Both the position numbers and the translations under genes were made by a program. The notes under the pieces were generated by a model. The model was not told the origin of the DNA. It worked only from the letters and a program-made list of their open reading frames with translations, and did not search any database. Of a stretch of 64,000 nucleotides of DNA, positions 20,382 to 29,194 are shown one piece after another. Numbering within the stretch: the stretch's first letter is position 1; the number at the start of each line of letters is the position of its first letter. The stretch comes from Mesorhizobium opportunistum WSM2075 (lineage in GTDB: Bacteria; Pseudomonadota; Alphaproteobacteria; Rhizobiales; Rhizobiaceae), in NCBI RefSeq assembly GCF_000176035.2, contig NC_015675.1, forward strand, positions 5,646,001 through 5,710,000. The letters are read 5' to 3'.

Positions 20382-21049
20382 AGCAGACGATCATTGCCCC
20401 ATCGGTCCTCTCGGCCGACTTCTCGCGTCTCGGCGAAGAAGTCGAGGCCGTCGCCGCAGCAGGTGCGGACTGGATCCACCTCGACGTGATGGATGGGCAC
20501 TTCGTGCCCAACATTACCTTCGGTCCTGCCGTGATCAAGGCAATCCGCAACCGAACGGACAAGGTGTTCGACTGTCACCTGATGATCACGCCAGCCGATC
20601 CCTATCTCGCCGCCTTCGCCGATGTAGGTTGCGACATCATAACGGTCCACGCAGAAGCTGGAGTGCACCTCGACCGATCGCTCCAGACCATCCGCGACCT
20701 TGGCAAGAAAGCCGGCGTTTCGCTCAATCCGTCGACGCCGGAGACCGTTATCGAATACGTACTGGATCGTCTGGATCTCGTCCTCCTGATGACGGTCAAT
20801 CCAGGGTTCGGCGGCCAGGCCTTCATTCCCTCGGTGGTCGAGAAGGTGAAGCGCGTGAAGGCGATGATCGGTGATCGACCGATCGATATCGAAATCGACG
20901 GCGGGGTGACTTCGCAAACCGCACCCCTCCTCGCATCGGCCGGTGCCAATGTGTTGGTTGCGGGCTCGGCCATTTTCAAAGGCGGGACGGCAGCGGCATA
21001 CAGCGCCAACATCGCGGCCATTCGCCAATCAGCCGATGCGGCTTCGTGA
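20378..21049 (+). CDS. cbbE: Ribulose-phosphate 3-epimerase
   Basis: A 223-residue TIM-barrel epimerase that interconverts xylulose-5-P and ribulose-5-P. Seen: [31 protein letters not shown] (metal His/Asp), [18 protein letters not shown] and IEIDGGV. The start is GTG at 20378, overlapping the cbbX stop (GTGA), so translation is coupled. Confidence 0.94.
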   Translation: MKQTIIAPSVLSADFSRLGEEVEAVAAAGADWIHLDVMDGHFVPNITFGPAVIKAIRNRTDKVFDCHLMITPADPYLAAFADVGCDIITVHAEAGVHLDRSLQTIRDLGKKAGVSLNPSTPETVIEYVLDRLDLVLLMTVNPGFGGQAFIPSVVEKVKRVKAMIGDRPIDIEIDGGVTSQTAPLLASAGANVLVAGSAIFKGGTAAAYSANIAAIRQSADAAS

Positions 21050-21059
21050 GACGGGCGCC

Positions 21060-21746
21060 ATGAACGCGAACCCAGCATTCGCGGACCTGCCCCCGCGGGC
21101 GGTCTTCTTCGACCTTGATGGAACGCTTGTCGATTCGGCCCCTGATATGGCCGCAGCCGTCAATGAGCTGATGGCGCGCTACGGCCTGGCGCCGCACTCA
21201 CTCGAGGCAGTGCGTGGCATGATTGGCCATGGGGTCGAGAAACTGATCGAACGAGCCTTCGCGGCGCATTCGCTCGCGCTTGGCTTGGAAGATCAGAGCG
21301 CAAGCCGCGAGCAGATGAATGAAATCTATGGGGGTCACCTCACCCAATTGACGACGTTGCGCCCCGGCGCAGGCAGCGCGCTGACCGCAGCTCGCAAGGC
21401 TGGGATGCGGACCGGCGTCGTCACCAACAAGCCGGAAGGGTTCTCACGCATTGTCCTGGCGCACTTCGGCTTGTCGGATGAGCTCGATGTCGTCATCGGC
21501 GGCGATGCCGGCCATCTGAAAAAACCTGCTCCCGACATGCTTCTGGCTGCCTGTCACGCATGCGGTTGCAGCAGCGCTCAGGCAGTTATGGTGGGAGATA
21601 GTATGGCAGACGTCGGAGCCGCCAGGGCCGCGGGCATGCGCTGCATCATAGTGCGCGGCGGATATACCGAACTGGCGGCCGAAGATCTGGGCGCTGATCG
21701 CGTTATCGACGTGCTCGACCAACTGGAATCGGTTTTCCTGAGGTAA
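21060..21746 (+). CDS. cbbZ: Phosphoglycolate phosphatase
   Basis: A 228-residue HAD-family phosphatase. Seen: motif I FFDLDGTLVDSAPDM, motif II VVTNKPEG, motif III lysine in HLKKPAPDM and motif IV VGDSMADVGAARAAG. ATG 21060 was chosen because motif I begins about 15 residues after it. In cbb operons this enzyme clears 2-phosphoglycolate made by RuBisCO oxygenation. It is 10 bases after cbbE. Confidence 0.92.
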   Translation: MNANPAFADLPPRAVFFDLDGTLVDSAPDMAAAVNELMARYGLAPHSLEAVRGMIGHGVEKLIERAFAAHSLALGLEDQSASREQMNEIYGGHLTQLTTLRPGAGSALTAARKAGMRTGVVTNKPEGFSRIVLAHFGLSDELDVVIGGDAGHLKKPAPDMLLAACHACGCSSAQAVMVGDSMADVGAARAAGMRCIIVRGGYTELAAEDLGADRVIDVLDQLESVFLR

Positions 21747-21760
21747 GAAAAGGCTGTGCA

Positions 21761-22516
21761 ATGGCTCTTCGAGCGCTTGTCTTCGACGTTGACGGCACGC
21801 TCGCGGAGACCGAGGAACTGCACCGTCAGTCTTTCAACGAGACTTTTGCCGAGCACGGGCTTAATTGGGTCTGGGACCATAGTCTGTACACCGAGTTGCT
21901 CGGCACCACGGGTGGGCGCGAGCGCATTGTTTCGTATGCACAGATGGTGGGGCAAAACGTCGACGCAGATCTCCTGCACGCACGAAAGACAGAAATCTAT
22001 AACCTCAAGATCAAGCAGGGTCTGATCAGCTTGAGGCCTGGCGTGGTGGAGCTGATCGAGCATGCCACGAATGAGGGGCTGATGCTTGCGATCGGGACCA
22101 CCACCAGTAAGGCGAATGTGGTGTCGCTCCTCCATGAGACGCTCGGCCCAAGGTCCTTGGGCCTGTTTTCCAGCATCCGTACGGGCGAGGATGTGCGCGC
22201 CAAAAAACCCGATCCTGAAGTCTATCGGTTGGTGCTATCGGACCTTGGTCTGGAGGGTTGCGAGTGTCTTTGCATCGAGGATTCCAGGAACGGACTTATG
22301 GCTGCTCGTGCGGCGGGCATGCGCACGGTCATCACGGCCAGCCTGTTTACGTCTCACGAGGATTTCAGCGGCGCCGATCTCATCCTACGCAATCTGGCAA
22401 CGCCATGGTCATCGGCTGAGTTCAACCCTTATACCTCGATGATGAACCAGCCGCTCGAGGTGAGTCGCTTACTGCGGCGTGCCGGGAGGTCCGGCGGGCG
22501 GCGAACGGACGCTTGA
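21761..22516 (+). CDS. cbbY: CbbY, HAD sugar-bisphosphate phosphatase
   Basis: A 251-residue HAD hydrolase of the CbbY family. Seen: VFDVDGTLAETEELH (motif I with the CbbY-type AETEExHR), IGTTTSKAN (motif II) and CIEDSRNGLMAARAAGM (motif IV). Known: red-type CbbY degrades xylulose-1,5-bisphosphate, an inhibitory RuBisCO by-product, and so works with CbbX. It is the last intact gene of the operon. Confidence 0.93.
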   Translation: MALRALVFDVDGTLAETEELHRQSFNETFAEHGLNWVWDHSLYTELLGTTGGRERIVSYAQMVGQNVDADLLHARKTEIYNLKIKQGLISLRPGVVELIEHATNEGLMLAIGTTTSKANVVSLLHETLGPRSLGLFSSIRTGEDVRAKKPDPEVYRLVLSDLGLEGCECLCIEDSRNGLMAARAAGMRTVITASLFTSHEDFSGADLILRNLATPWSSAEFNPYTSMMNQPLEVSRLLRRAGRSGGRRTDA

Positions 22517-22519
22517 ACA

Positions 22520-22790
22520 TCGCCAACATTGTCACCGTCGAATTGAAGAACCTGAACCCGCCCCATTGGCAAGGGCGGCATCGCCGGATTTGCCAAGGGG
22601 GCGGCGGATGTCAGTTTGCGGGAGGACGGAAGCGACACGACGATCTTGACCTATTCCGTCAACACCGACATAGGCGGCAAGATCGCACAGCTCGGCAGCC
22701 GCCTGATGCTGTCGACCTCGAAGAAACTGGCCGGCCGGTTCTCGCGAATCTCGGCAGGATTGTCGGCGAAAGTGGCTGATCCATCTCGCC
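22520..22790 (+). pseudogene. Decayed coxG (CO dehydrogenase accessory, SRPBCC family)
   Basis: Two reading frames together recall CoxG. One frame gives VTVELKNLNPP, the end of the family's central strand. After a small deletion and a frame change comes GKGGIAGFAKGAADVSL, then LTYSVNTDIGGKIAQLGSRL and SKKLAGRF, the best-conserved CoxG segment. A TGA lies just upstream in the second frame, the N-terminal half is missing, and the C-terminal membrane anchor is absent. It starts within a few bases of the cbbY stop. CoxG helps deliver or anchor molybdenum CO dehydrogenase at the membrane; no coxMSL genes are in the window. Confidence 0.75.
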
Positions 22791-22857
22791 GGCGCGGAAA
22801 CGAACGACCGGCAGCGCGCCCGCAAGCCGGACGCGCCGCCACCGCCGGCCAGGACGA

Positions 22858-23757
22858 TCAGGCAAGCTCGCCGAGATGCCGGCGAACCCACTCGGCCTCC
22901 TCGGATGCCGTGCGCCGGAAGTGCCGGCGGAAATCGCGGCTGAACTGGGCAGGGCTGGCGTAGCCGACCGATGCCGCGACTTCCGCAATCGTCCTGTCCT
23001 GGCGCGCGATCATCAGCCGCGCCTCGTGGAGCCGCATCGCCTTCAGATATTGTATCGGCGTGCTTCCGGTCAGGGTTTTGAAATGGACGTGGTAGGAAGG
23101 AACGCTCATGCCCGCTTCGGTTGCCAGCGCGCCGACCGAGATACCGGAGCCGTAGCTCTCGCGCAGGCGGACGAGGCTTTGCACGATCCTGCCGGACCTG
23201 CCCCGCTGCTGCAGGGCCGAGATCATCGCACCGCCCTGCGGGCCGACGAGCACCCGATAATGCAGCTCGCGCAGGATGCCGGCTCCCAGAATCGCAAGCT
23301 CGACGGGATCGCATAAAGCCCGCAGCATGCGCAGCACGACATCCTCGATGTCAGGGGCCATCCGGCTCGATACCAGGCCTCTCATCCTGCTGGCGGGCGT
23401 GTCCGAGCGCCTCGTATCGACGTCCGAGGCGATCTCGGCGGCCATGTGCATGTCGAACTCGACATACACCGCGAGCAGCGGCCGCTCGGGACTTGCCACC
23501 GATTCCATCCGGAACGGCACCGGCACCGACACCGCCAGGTAGTGCTCTTCGTCGTAGAGATAGATCTCGCCGTCGAGCACGCCCTGCTTGCGGCCCTGCA
23601 GAACGAACGCCGCGCCCGGCTTGTAGAGCACGGGAACGTCTTGAAGGACCGCCTCGCTCCTGAGAATGCGGACGCCATGAAGCGGCGTCGCGTTGTATCC
23701 CTGACGGGGAGCAAGATGGCCGGCCAGTTCCACGAGGTCGCGACGCTTCGACGGCAT
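22858..23757 (-). CDS. AraC-family transcriptional regulator
   Basis: A 299-residue regulator. The N-terminal two thirds form a cupin-like AraC-type sensing domain (GVRILRSEAVLQDVPVLYKPG, residues about 28-48, then YDEEHYLAVSVPVPFRMES). The C-terminal 100 residues contain the double helix-turn-helix (LATEAGMSVPSYHVHFKTLT and IAEVAASVGYASPAQFSRDF). It is divergent from the SDR gene at 23868, its likely target. Known: relatives control detoxification dehydrogenases and esterases. The effector is unknown. Confidence 0.88.
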   Translation of the reverse strand: MPSKRRDLVELAGHLAPRQGYNATPLHGVRILRSEAVLQDVPVLYKPGAAFVLQGRKQGVLDGEIYLYDEEHYLAVSVPVPFRMESVASPERPLLAVYVEFDMHMAAEIASDVDTRRSDTPASRMRGLVSSRMAPDIEDVVLRMLRALCDPVELAILGAGILRELHYRVLVGPQGGAMISALQQRGRSGRIVQSLVRLRESYGSGISVGALATEAGMSVPSYHVHFKTLTGSTPIQYLKAMRLHEARLMIARQDRTIAEVAASVGYASPAQFSRDFRRHFRRTASEEAEWVRRHLGELA

Positions 23758-23867
23758 TTCTCCCCTCTCATAGGATTTGGCAAGAGATTCAGAGCTTCAG
23801 CGATGGATGCCCGCCTGCTTGAATATTATCGGTCAAGGACATCGATCGATCAACAGGACAGGCCAGC

Positions 23868-24695
23868 ATGCAGCGCAAAACTTTCTTCATCACCGGTGCA
23901 AATTCCGGTTTCGGTTTCGCAATCGCGGCCGCCGCCAGCCGCGAGGGCCACAAGGTCATGGGCACGGTCCGCTCGGAGCAGGCGCGCGCAGACATGGCGC
24001 AACGCTTGCCGGGGATGCGCGCCGTCCTCTGCGACGTGACCGAATTCGACCGCATCGCCGGTATCGTCCGGCAGGCCGAAGACGATCATGGCCCCGTCGA
24101 CGTCCTCATCAACAATGCCGGCTACGGCCATGAGGGCATATTGGAGGAGTCGCCTATCGAGGAGATGCGGCGCCAGTTCGACGTGAACGTCTTCGGCGCG
24201 GTCGCGGTCGCCAAGGCTTTCCTGCCGCGCTTCCGTGAAAGACGTGGCGGCTTCATCGTCAACGTGACATCGATAGGGGGCATGATCACCATGCCCGGCA
24301 TCGCCTATTATTGCGGAAGCAAATTCGCCCTTCAGGGGATTTCTGAGGTCATGCGCGCGGAGATGGCGCCGTTCGGCGTTCATGTGACGGCCTTGTGCCC
24401 CGGCTCGTTTCGGACGGACTGGGCCGGGCGATCGATGGTCAGGACCGGACGGTCGATTGCGGACTACGACGCGCTGTTCGATCCCATACGGCAGGCCCGG
24501 CAGGCCAAGAGCGGCAGGCAACTGGGCGATCCCAACAAGCTCGCGGCGACGGTTCTGCGTCTGGTCGAATCGGACAGCCCTCCGCCGCAACTGCTGCTAG
24601 GTAGCGACGCCCTCCGATTCGTGTCGGATCGGATTGAGCGCCTGAAGCAAGAAATCGAGCTATGGAAATCGGTCACCGTTTCGACCGACGGTTGA
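23868..24695 (+). CDS. Short-chain dehydrogenase/reductase
   Basis: A 275-residue classical SDR: N-terminal TGANSGFG cofactor loop, NNAGYG, the catalytic Ser in NVTSIGG and the YYCGSK (YxxxK) pair, and a C-terminal extension to about 270 as in the retinol-dehydrogenase-like subgroup. It is probably NADP-dependent because TVRSEQ follows strand 2. Transcribed away from an AraC regulator with 110 bases between them. The substrate cannot be inferred. Confidence 0.85.
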   Translation: MQRKTFFITGANSGFGFAIAAAASREGHKVMGTVRSEQARADMAQRLPGMRAVLCDVTEFDRIAGIVRQAEDDHGPVDVLINNAGYGHEGILEESPIEEMRRQFDVNVFGAVAVAKAFLPRFRERRGGFIVNVTSIGGMITMPGIAYYCGSKFALQGISEVMRAEMAPFGVHVTALCPGSFRTDWAGRSMVRTGRSIADYDALFDPIRQARQAKSGRQLGDPNKLAATVLRLVESDSPPPQLLLGSDALRFVSDRIERLKQEIELWKSVTVSTDG

Positions 24696-25095
24696 AGCAA
24701 GCGTAGACGACGCAATCACCCGTGCCTACGCCGAGCTGATGGGTTACGCAGCGAATGTCCATCGAGGCTACTGCGAGGAGATGCAGGATAACGCAAAGGT
24801 GGATGTCAAGCCCAATGTATTCGCCGCGATCTCACTCGGCGGGACGCGAAACCGTCGCCTTGATAGACAGTGTGGAAGCTTTCGAATTACCATGCTGCCC
24901 GACAAAACTACAAGACAGCAACGTCGGTGTTGCCGTTCCAGTCTGCCATTTTTGCGACTTTCGAGAACAGACCGGGAACATCGACCGTTTCCGTTCATCG
25001 CCCAAGGCCAGTGTAGTGTTGGAAAGCCAAAGTGGGGGTGTCGTTCGTGCGTTTCATATTCGGTGGGGAACCTGTTGACGGTTACTCCGAACAGG
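24696..25095. other. 400-base stretch without a recognisable gene
   Basis: Only short overlapping open frames without family motifs or ribosome sites are seen between the SDR gene and the end of the DyP peroxidase gene. I found no convincing hairpin or repeat. It may hold decayed sequence. Confidence 0.4.
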
Positions 25096-26075
25096 TCAAC
25101 CCGACAGGCCGGGACCAGTGGTCGAGATGACTTCCCCCGTTGCAAGGTTCTCCAGGAATGTCGTTGACGGGACGAAGAACAATGTGCCGGTGACTGCGCG
25201 GCTGAAGTCCAGTAACCGATCGTAGTTGCCTGGCGGCCGGCCGATGAACATGTTTTCCAGCATCTGCTCGATTCTGCGCGGAGAACGGGCGTAGCCGATG
25301 AAATAGGTACCGAACTCACCCTTGCCGACGTCGCCGAACGGCATGTTGTCGCGTACGATTTCCAACTGCTCTCCGTCTTCTACGATCGTGGTCAGCGCAT
25401 TGTGCGCGGAGGTTGGTTTTACATCAACGTCCAGCTCGATGTCTGAGAGTTTTTTTCTGCCAACAATTCCCTCTTGCTTCTCGATCGGGAGCGCGTTCCA
25501 TGCTTTCAGATCATGCAGGTACTTCTGCACGATTACATAGCTGCCTCCGGCGAATGAGGTGTCCTCCTCGCCAATGATCGCGGCCTTGACGGCGCGATCA
25601 TCCACCGGGTTTTCAGTGCCATCGACGAAGCCGATCAGGTCGCGGCCATCGAAATAGTTGAAGCCGTGCACCTCATCCGCTGTGGAGACTGCACCATCGA
25701 GTTGCGACATGATCTGTGTCGCCAGTTCGAAGCAAAATCCATACGCGTGGCACGGATGTGAAAGAGGATGTCGCCCGGCGTCGAGACGGCATGATGCTGG
25801 CCTTGGATCTCGCGAAATGGATGCAGGTCTTTCGGTCTGGAGGCTCCAAACAAACGGCCCCATGCATCGGAGCCAAACGCCATGACACACGAGAGCCGGC
25901 CGTCCAGGTCACGGGAGCCGACTGCGCGCAGAAGCGCGGAAAGATCGCCACATAAGGCGCGCACGGTCGCTTCGTGTTCTGCTCCGGAATTGACCGTCAC
26001 GACGAGAAATATCGCGGCCCGCGTCAGTTGCGCGACGACGGGTTGGGAAACACGGGATGGCAAAGTCAAGTCCAC
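25096..26075 (-). pseudogene. DyP-type peroxidase, single frameshift
   Basis: Two frames join into one complete heme peroxidase of the DyP/YfeX type (about 325 residues). The N-terminal frame (26075 to about 25740, GTG start after a perfect AAGGAGG) gives DGRLSCVMAFGSDAW, GDILFHIRATRMDF. The C-terminal frame gives CFELATQIM, EVHGFNYFDGRDLIGF, VDGTENP (the GxxDG heme motif) and SAHNAL with the proximal His. The break is at about 25731-25740, where one base seems lost beside an A4 run. It is either a true pseudogene or a sequencing error. Family members oxidise dyes or heme with H2O2. Confidence 0.85.
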
Positions 26076-26205
26076 AATAGATCCTCCTTATCTTGTTCGT
26101 AACGCACCTGGTCGATGGGCATCGGGGAACGGCGGAGTTGCGGTTCACCCAATTCGAGGTAGTCTCAGGATCATCTCGGCATCAGCCGGTCACCAGTTTG
26201 CCCGA

Positions 26206-27267
26206 TCAGTATTCGCCGACGTCGATGACTGCCTGGGCGAAAGCCTGTGGGGCTTCTTGCGGCAAGTTGTGGCCAATTCCGCCCGTGATGATCCGATGCG
26301 CGTATCTGCCTGAAAATTTCTTGGCGTAGGACCTGCTGTCAGGGTGGGGTGCGCCATTGGCATCGCCCTCAAGGGTGATGGTGGGCACCGTGATCACCGG
26401 GCTTTCGGCCAGCCGTTTTTCCAGGCCTTCATATTCCGGCTCGCCTCGAACCAGGCCGAGCCTCCAACGGTAATTGTGGATGACGATGCTGACGTGATCC
26501 GGGTTGTCGAGGCACGCAGCACTGCGATCGAACGTGGCGTCGTCAAAGTCCCACTTCGGCGAGGCGATCCGCCAGATAAGGTTTGCGAAATCGCGCCGGT
26601 ACTGTTGATACCCGGCCCGGCCGCGCTCCGTCGTGAAATAGTACTGATACCACCATTGGAGTTCGGCCTTCGGCGGCAGCGGCATTCTGTTTGCTTCGAG
26701 ACTGCCGATCAGATAACCGCTGACCGAAACGAGCGCATTGCAGCGCTCCGGCCAGAGCGCCGCGATGATGCAGGCTGTGCGTGCGCCCCAGTCATAGCCG
26801 GCGACGATCGCGTCGCCGATCTTCAGCGCATCCATCAATTTGATGACATCGACAGCCAGCACCGACTGCTGGCCGTTGCGGACCGTCTGACTGGAGAGAA
26901 AGTGCGTCGTGCCATGACCGCGCGAGTACGGAACGATCACGCGATAGCCCGCCATCGCCAACAAGGGAGCGACATCGACAAAGCTGTGGATGTCGTAAGG
27001 CCAGCCGTGAAGGAGGATAACGACGGGACCGTTGGATGGACCAGCTTCAGCGTAGCCAACGTTCAGCAAGCCGGCGTCGATTTGCCTGAGCGCAGCGAAC
27101 GAGGCAGCCGTCGATCGTTCTGTCGTTGCTCCGCCCAGCTCTGAAACGCATTGTGCTTTAGCAGTGCGAACTGTCGTGAACTGGGTAGCAGCCAGACCCA
27201 TTGCGGCAACGCCGACAAAGGCCCTGCGATAGCGATCAATTTCTCCCGGCGGTCTTGTATTTTCCAT
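26206..27267 (-). CDS. Exported alpha/beta hydrolase, epoxide-hydrolase-like
   Basis: About 353 residues from ATG 27267 (AGAGG upstream; the open frame runs to 27480 without a better site). The N-terminus RYRRAFVGVAAMGLAATQF looks like a twin-arginine export signal. Then come the oxyanion HGWPYD, nucleophile region AGYDWGARTA (Asp nucleophile, G-x-D-x-G), and a C-terminal GGIGHNLPQE with the catalytic His. An Asp nucleophile fits epoxide hydrolases and haloalkane dehalogenases rather than esterases. Substrate unknown. It is 130 bases from the DyP gene on the same strand. Confidence 0.8.
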   Translation of the reverse strand: MENTRPPGEIDRYRRAFVGVAAMGLAATQFTTVRTAKAQCVSELGGATTERSTAASFAALRQIDAGLLNVGYAEAGPSNGPVVILLHGWPYDIHSFVDVAPLLAMAGYRVIVPYSRGHGTTHFLSSQTVRNGQQSVLAVDVIKLMDALKIGDAIVAGYDWGARTACIIAALWPERCNALVSVSGYLIGSLEANRMPLPPKAELQWWYQYYFTTERGRAGYQQYRRDFANLIWRIASPKWDFDDATFDRSAACLDNPDHVSIVIHNYRWRLGLVRGEPEYEGLEKRLAESPVITVPTITLEGDANGAPHPDSRSYAKKFSGRYAHRIITGGIGHNLPQEAPQAFAQAVIDVGEY

Positions 27268-27655
27268 TCTTGCAACCTCTTTCGCGGCACCATCGGATGC
27301 ACCTGTTTTTGGCACAGCACTGGCATCACCTTCATTCATCGGCTTGGCGTTCCCAGCCTGTGTGCCTCGACAACCCCCTTGGACGGCGAGAGGTCGGTGG
27401 CTCCACCGACTGAAGTTCATAAATACATTGAGCTGGAATGACGCGATTGCCGGGCAGTGTAGAAAGTTGCGTTTGAACACGCGGGAAGGTCACGCTTTGT
27501 GCCGCCTCGCTTTGCATCCTTAGAAATTCGGGGCGTAACCCGTCGCCACGCTTGGCAGCGATCAGGTGGAGGATCTGCAGCAACGGAAGCATGGACAAAC
27601 TCCTTCGTAATGTGTCGTGGCTCAAGGGTGACACGACACGCGGCCGGTCTCGCAC
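27268..27655. other. 388-base gap without a supported gene
   Basis: Between the hydrolase start and the GST stop only short frames without domain signatures occur. It should hold the promoter of the hydrolase gene. No clear operator or terminator was recognised. Confidence 0.4.
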
Positions 27656-28240
27656 TTAGACAAGGCCCTCACGCTTCATTGCGACGCGAACGGCCGGACG
27701 GGCCGCAATTCGGGCGCGCAGCGCTTCTAGAGGAGCCGGAACAGGGACTTGGAAGCGGGCTGCCCAAAGCAGCATCACGAAAAGGTAGAAGTCCGCGACG
27801 CTGGGTTTCTCGCCGAACAGATAATCAGTCTTGAGACCGTTCGCGAAGAGATCGAGTTGCGACGTAATCGTCCTGCGCGCCTTGGCCTTTTCAGCATCGC
27901 TGCCTTGGTGCCACATGGGTTTGAAGCTTCGGTGTATTTCAGTTGAGACATAGGTCAGCGCTTCGAGAACGCGCGTACGACCCATCGGCCCTTCCACGCC
28001 GAGTGCCGGGTATTGCGCCGCTATCCAATCGAGGACGGCGACATTTTCTGTCAGCGTTTCCCCGCTATCCAGCACGAGGGCGGGAACATACCCCTTGCGC
28101 GTGACAGTGGTGAAATCATCGCCGGAGCCCGTTCGCTTGGTCTTGAGATTGACCGTTTCGCGCTCGAAGGCTGCACCCGCCTCCTCCAGTGCGATGTGGT
28201 CGGCCAGGCTGCAGGCGAGCGGGCTATAATACAGTTTCAC
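27656..28240 (-). CDS. Glutathione S-transferase
   Basis: A 194-residue soluble GST. N-terminal thioredoxin-like domain: MKLYYSPLACSLADHIALEE with the active-site Ser/Cys region, then GYVPALVLDSGETLTENVAVL, the glutathione-binding cis-Pro and E-S/T segment. The C-terminal all-helical domain includes FGEKPSVADFYLFV, the N-capping box. GTG 28240 is chosen (AAGGGA upstream) because the fold begins with the lysine after it. It most resembles GstA/beta-class enzymes. Confidence 0.88.
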   Translation of the reverse strand: MKLYYSPLACSLADHIALEEAGAAFERETVNLKTKRTGSGDDFTTVTRKGYVPALVLDSGETLTENVAVLDWIAAQYPALGVEGPMGRTRVLEALTYVSTEIHRSFKPMWHQGSDAEKAKARRTITSQLDLFANGLKTDYLFGEKPSVADFYLFVMLLWAARFQVPVPAPLEALRARIAARPAVRVAMKREGLV

Positions 28241-28702
28241 GGTTTTTCCCTTGTCTGAATCCGGACGCAGTTCGCAAATTCGTCGGGCGGAAGCCCGCCT
28301 AGCTCTGCGCACCGATTATCCTTAGAAACTCCCACTTGCCGGGGAGGAAGGCTACGACACCGACAGGTAGGCGTGCCTATGCCGAGGTATGATCAAGCTA
28401 AGCAATCGTCCTGCGATTGCCGCATGCAATGCCGGAATCCCGCTCAGGTGGGGAACGGCGACAGCCAAGAATTCAGAACCACCACGCCTGGCGTCCTCGA
28501 CACTCCGGTAATCATTCGCTCAGGAACCATAAACGAACGTATTGGACGCACGTGCCCTTGGCACGATGGCTCACATCCCGCCATGGCCTGCATAGTTCAA
28601 CTCGAAATGAGCAAACGCGAAAGGCGAGAGGCCGCAGCCGGGTTTCCCAACTGCACGCCGACGCACTGAAGCAGCTTTCCAATTAGAGGAGTCGTCATCA
28701 TC
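28241..28702. other. 462-base upstream region of the Rieske/cytochrome b genes
   Basis: No gene can be supported here; the plus-strand frames have no motif. It must contain the promoters of the divergent GST gene and of the petAB-like operon. I looked for a sigma54 or FixK-type site and did not find one. Confidence 0.4.
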
Positions 28703-29179
28703 ATGACCGAGCTTTCCCAAACCGAAACAGGCACCGCCGCATTGCCCGCCGAGGCACTGGCCACGGTCGAAGTCGACGTCTCCTCGCTGATGCCGGGAAT
28801 GTCGCTGGTCGTGCAATGGCGCGGCAAACCCGTCGTCGTTCGCAACCGCACCGAGAAGGAAATTGAGGACGGCAAAGCTGTAAGCTTGGCCGAGCTCAAG
28901 GACCCGATCGCCCGTAACGCCAATCTGCCGGCCGATGCGCCGGGAATCGACGCCAACCGTACTGCTCCGGGCAAGGAAGCCTGGATCGTGATGGTCCAGG
29001 TCTGCACGCATAGCGGCTGCATCCCGGTTGGTCAGCAAGGCGAGTTCGGGGGCTGGCTCTGCCCGTGCCACGGCTCGCAATACGATACTGCCGGCCGCAT
29101 CCGCAAAGGCCCAGCGCCCGAGAACATGGCGATACCCGTGTTCCAGTTCATTTCCGACACCAGGATCCGTATCAGCTGA
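28703..29179 (+). CDS. Rieske [2Fe-2S] subunit of a bc1-type complex, lacking the membrane anchor
   Basis: A 158-residue protein with the bc1-specific Rieske fold: VEVDVSSLMPGMSLVVQWRG, then box 1 CTHSGC (C101, H103, C106) and box 2 CPCHGS (C120, C122, H123). Normal PetA proteins are about 175-195 residues and begin with a Tat-type signal and one transmembrane helix. Here only about 20 polar residues precede the soluble domain, and no such helix is encoded upstream in any frame I examined. A GAGGAG site supports ATG 28703. It is 15 bases before the cytochrome b gene. Either a decayed second complex or a non-anchored variant. Confidence 0.85.
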   Translation: MTELSQTETGTAALPAEALATVEVDVSSLMPGMSLVVQWRGKPVVVRNRTEKEIEDGKAVSLAELKDPIARNANLPADAPGIDANRTAPGKEAWIVMVQVCTHSGCIPVGQQGEFGGWLCPCHGSQYDTAGRIRKGPAPENMAIPVFQFISDTRIRIS

Positions 29180-29194
29180 GAGGGGGGCATTTCG

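Noticed and set aside
22532..23314. 260-codon minus-strand frame downstream of cbbY
   Set aside because: Overlaps the AraC gene in another frame and shows no family motif.
24696..25095. Remnant transposase between the SDR and DyP genes
   Set aside because: Frames there did not match any transposase segment I could recognise.
28241..28702. Sigma54 or FixK-type promoter before the Rieske gene
   Set aside because: A TGGCAC occurs near 28558 but no TTGC follows at the correct spacing, and no TTGAT-N4-ATCAA box was found.
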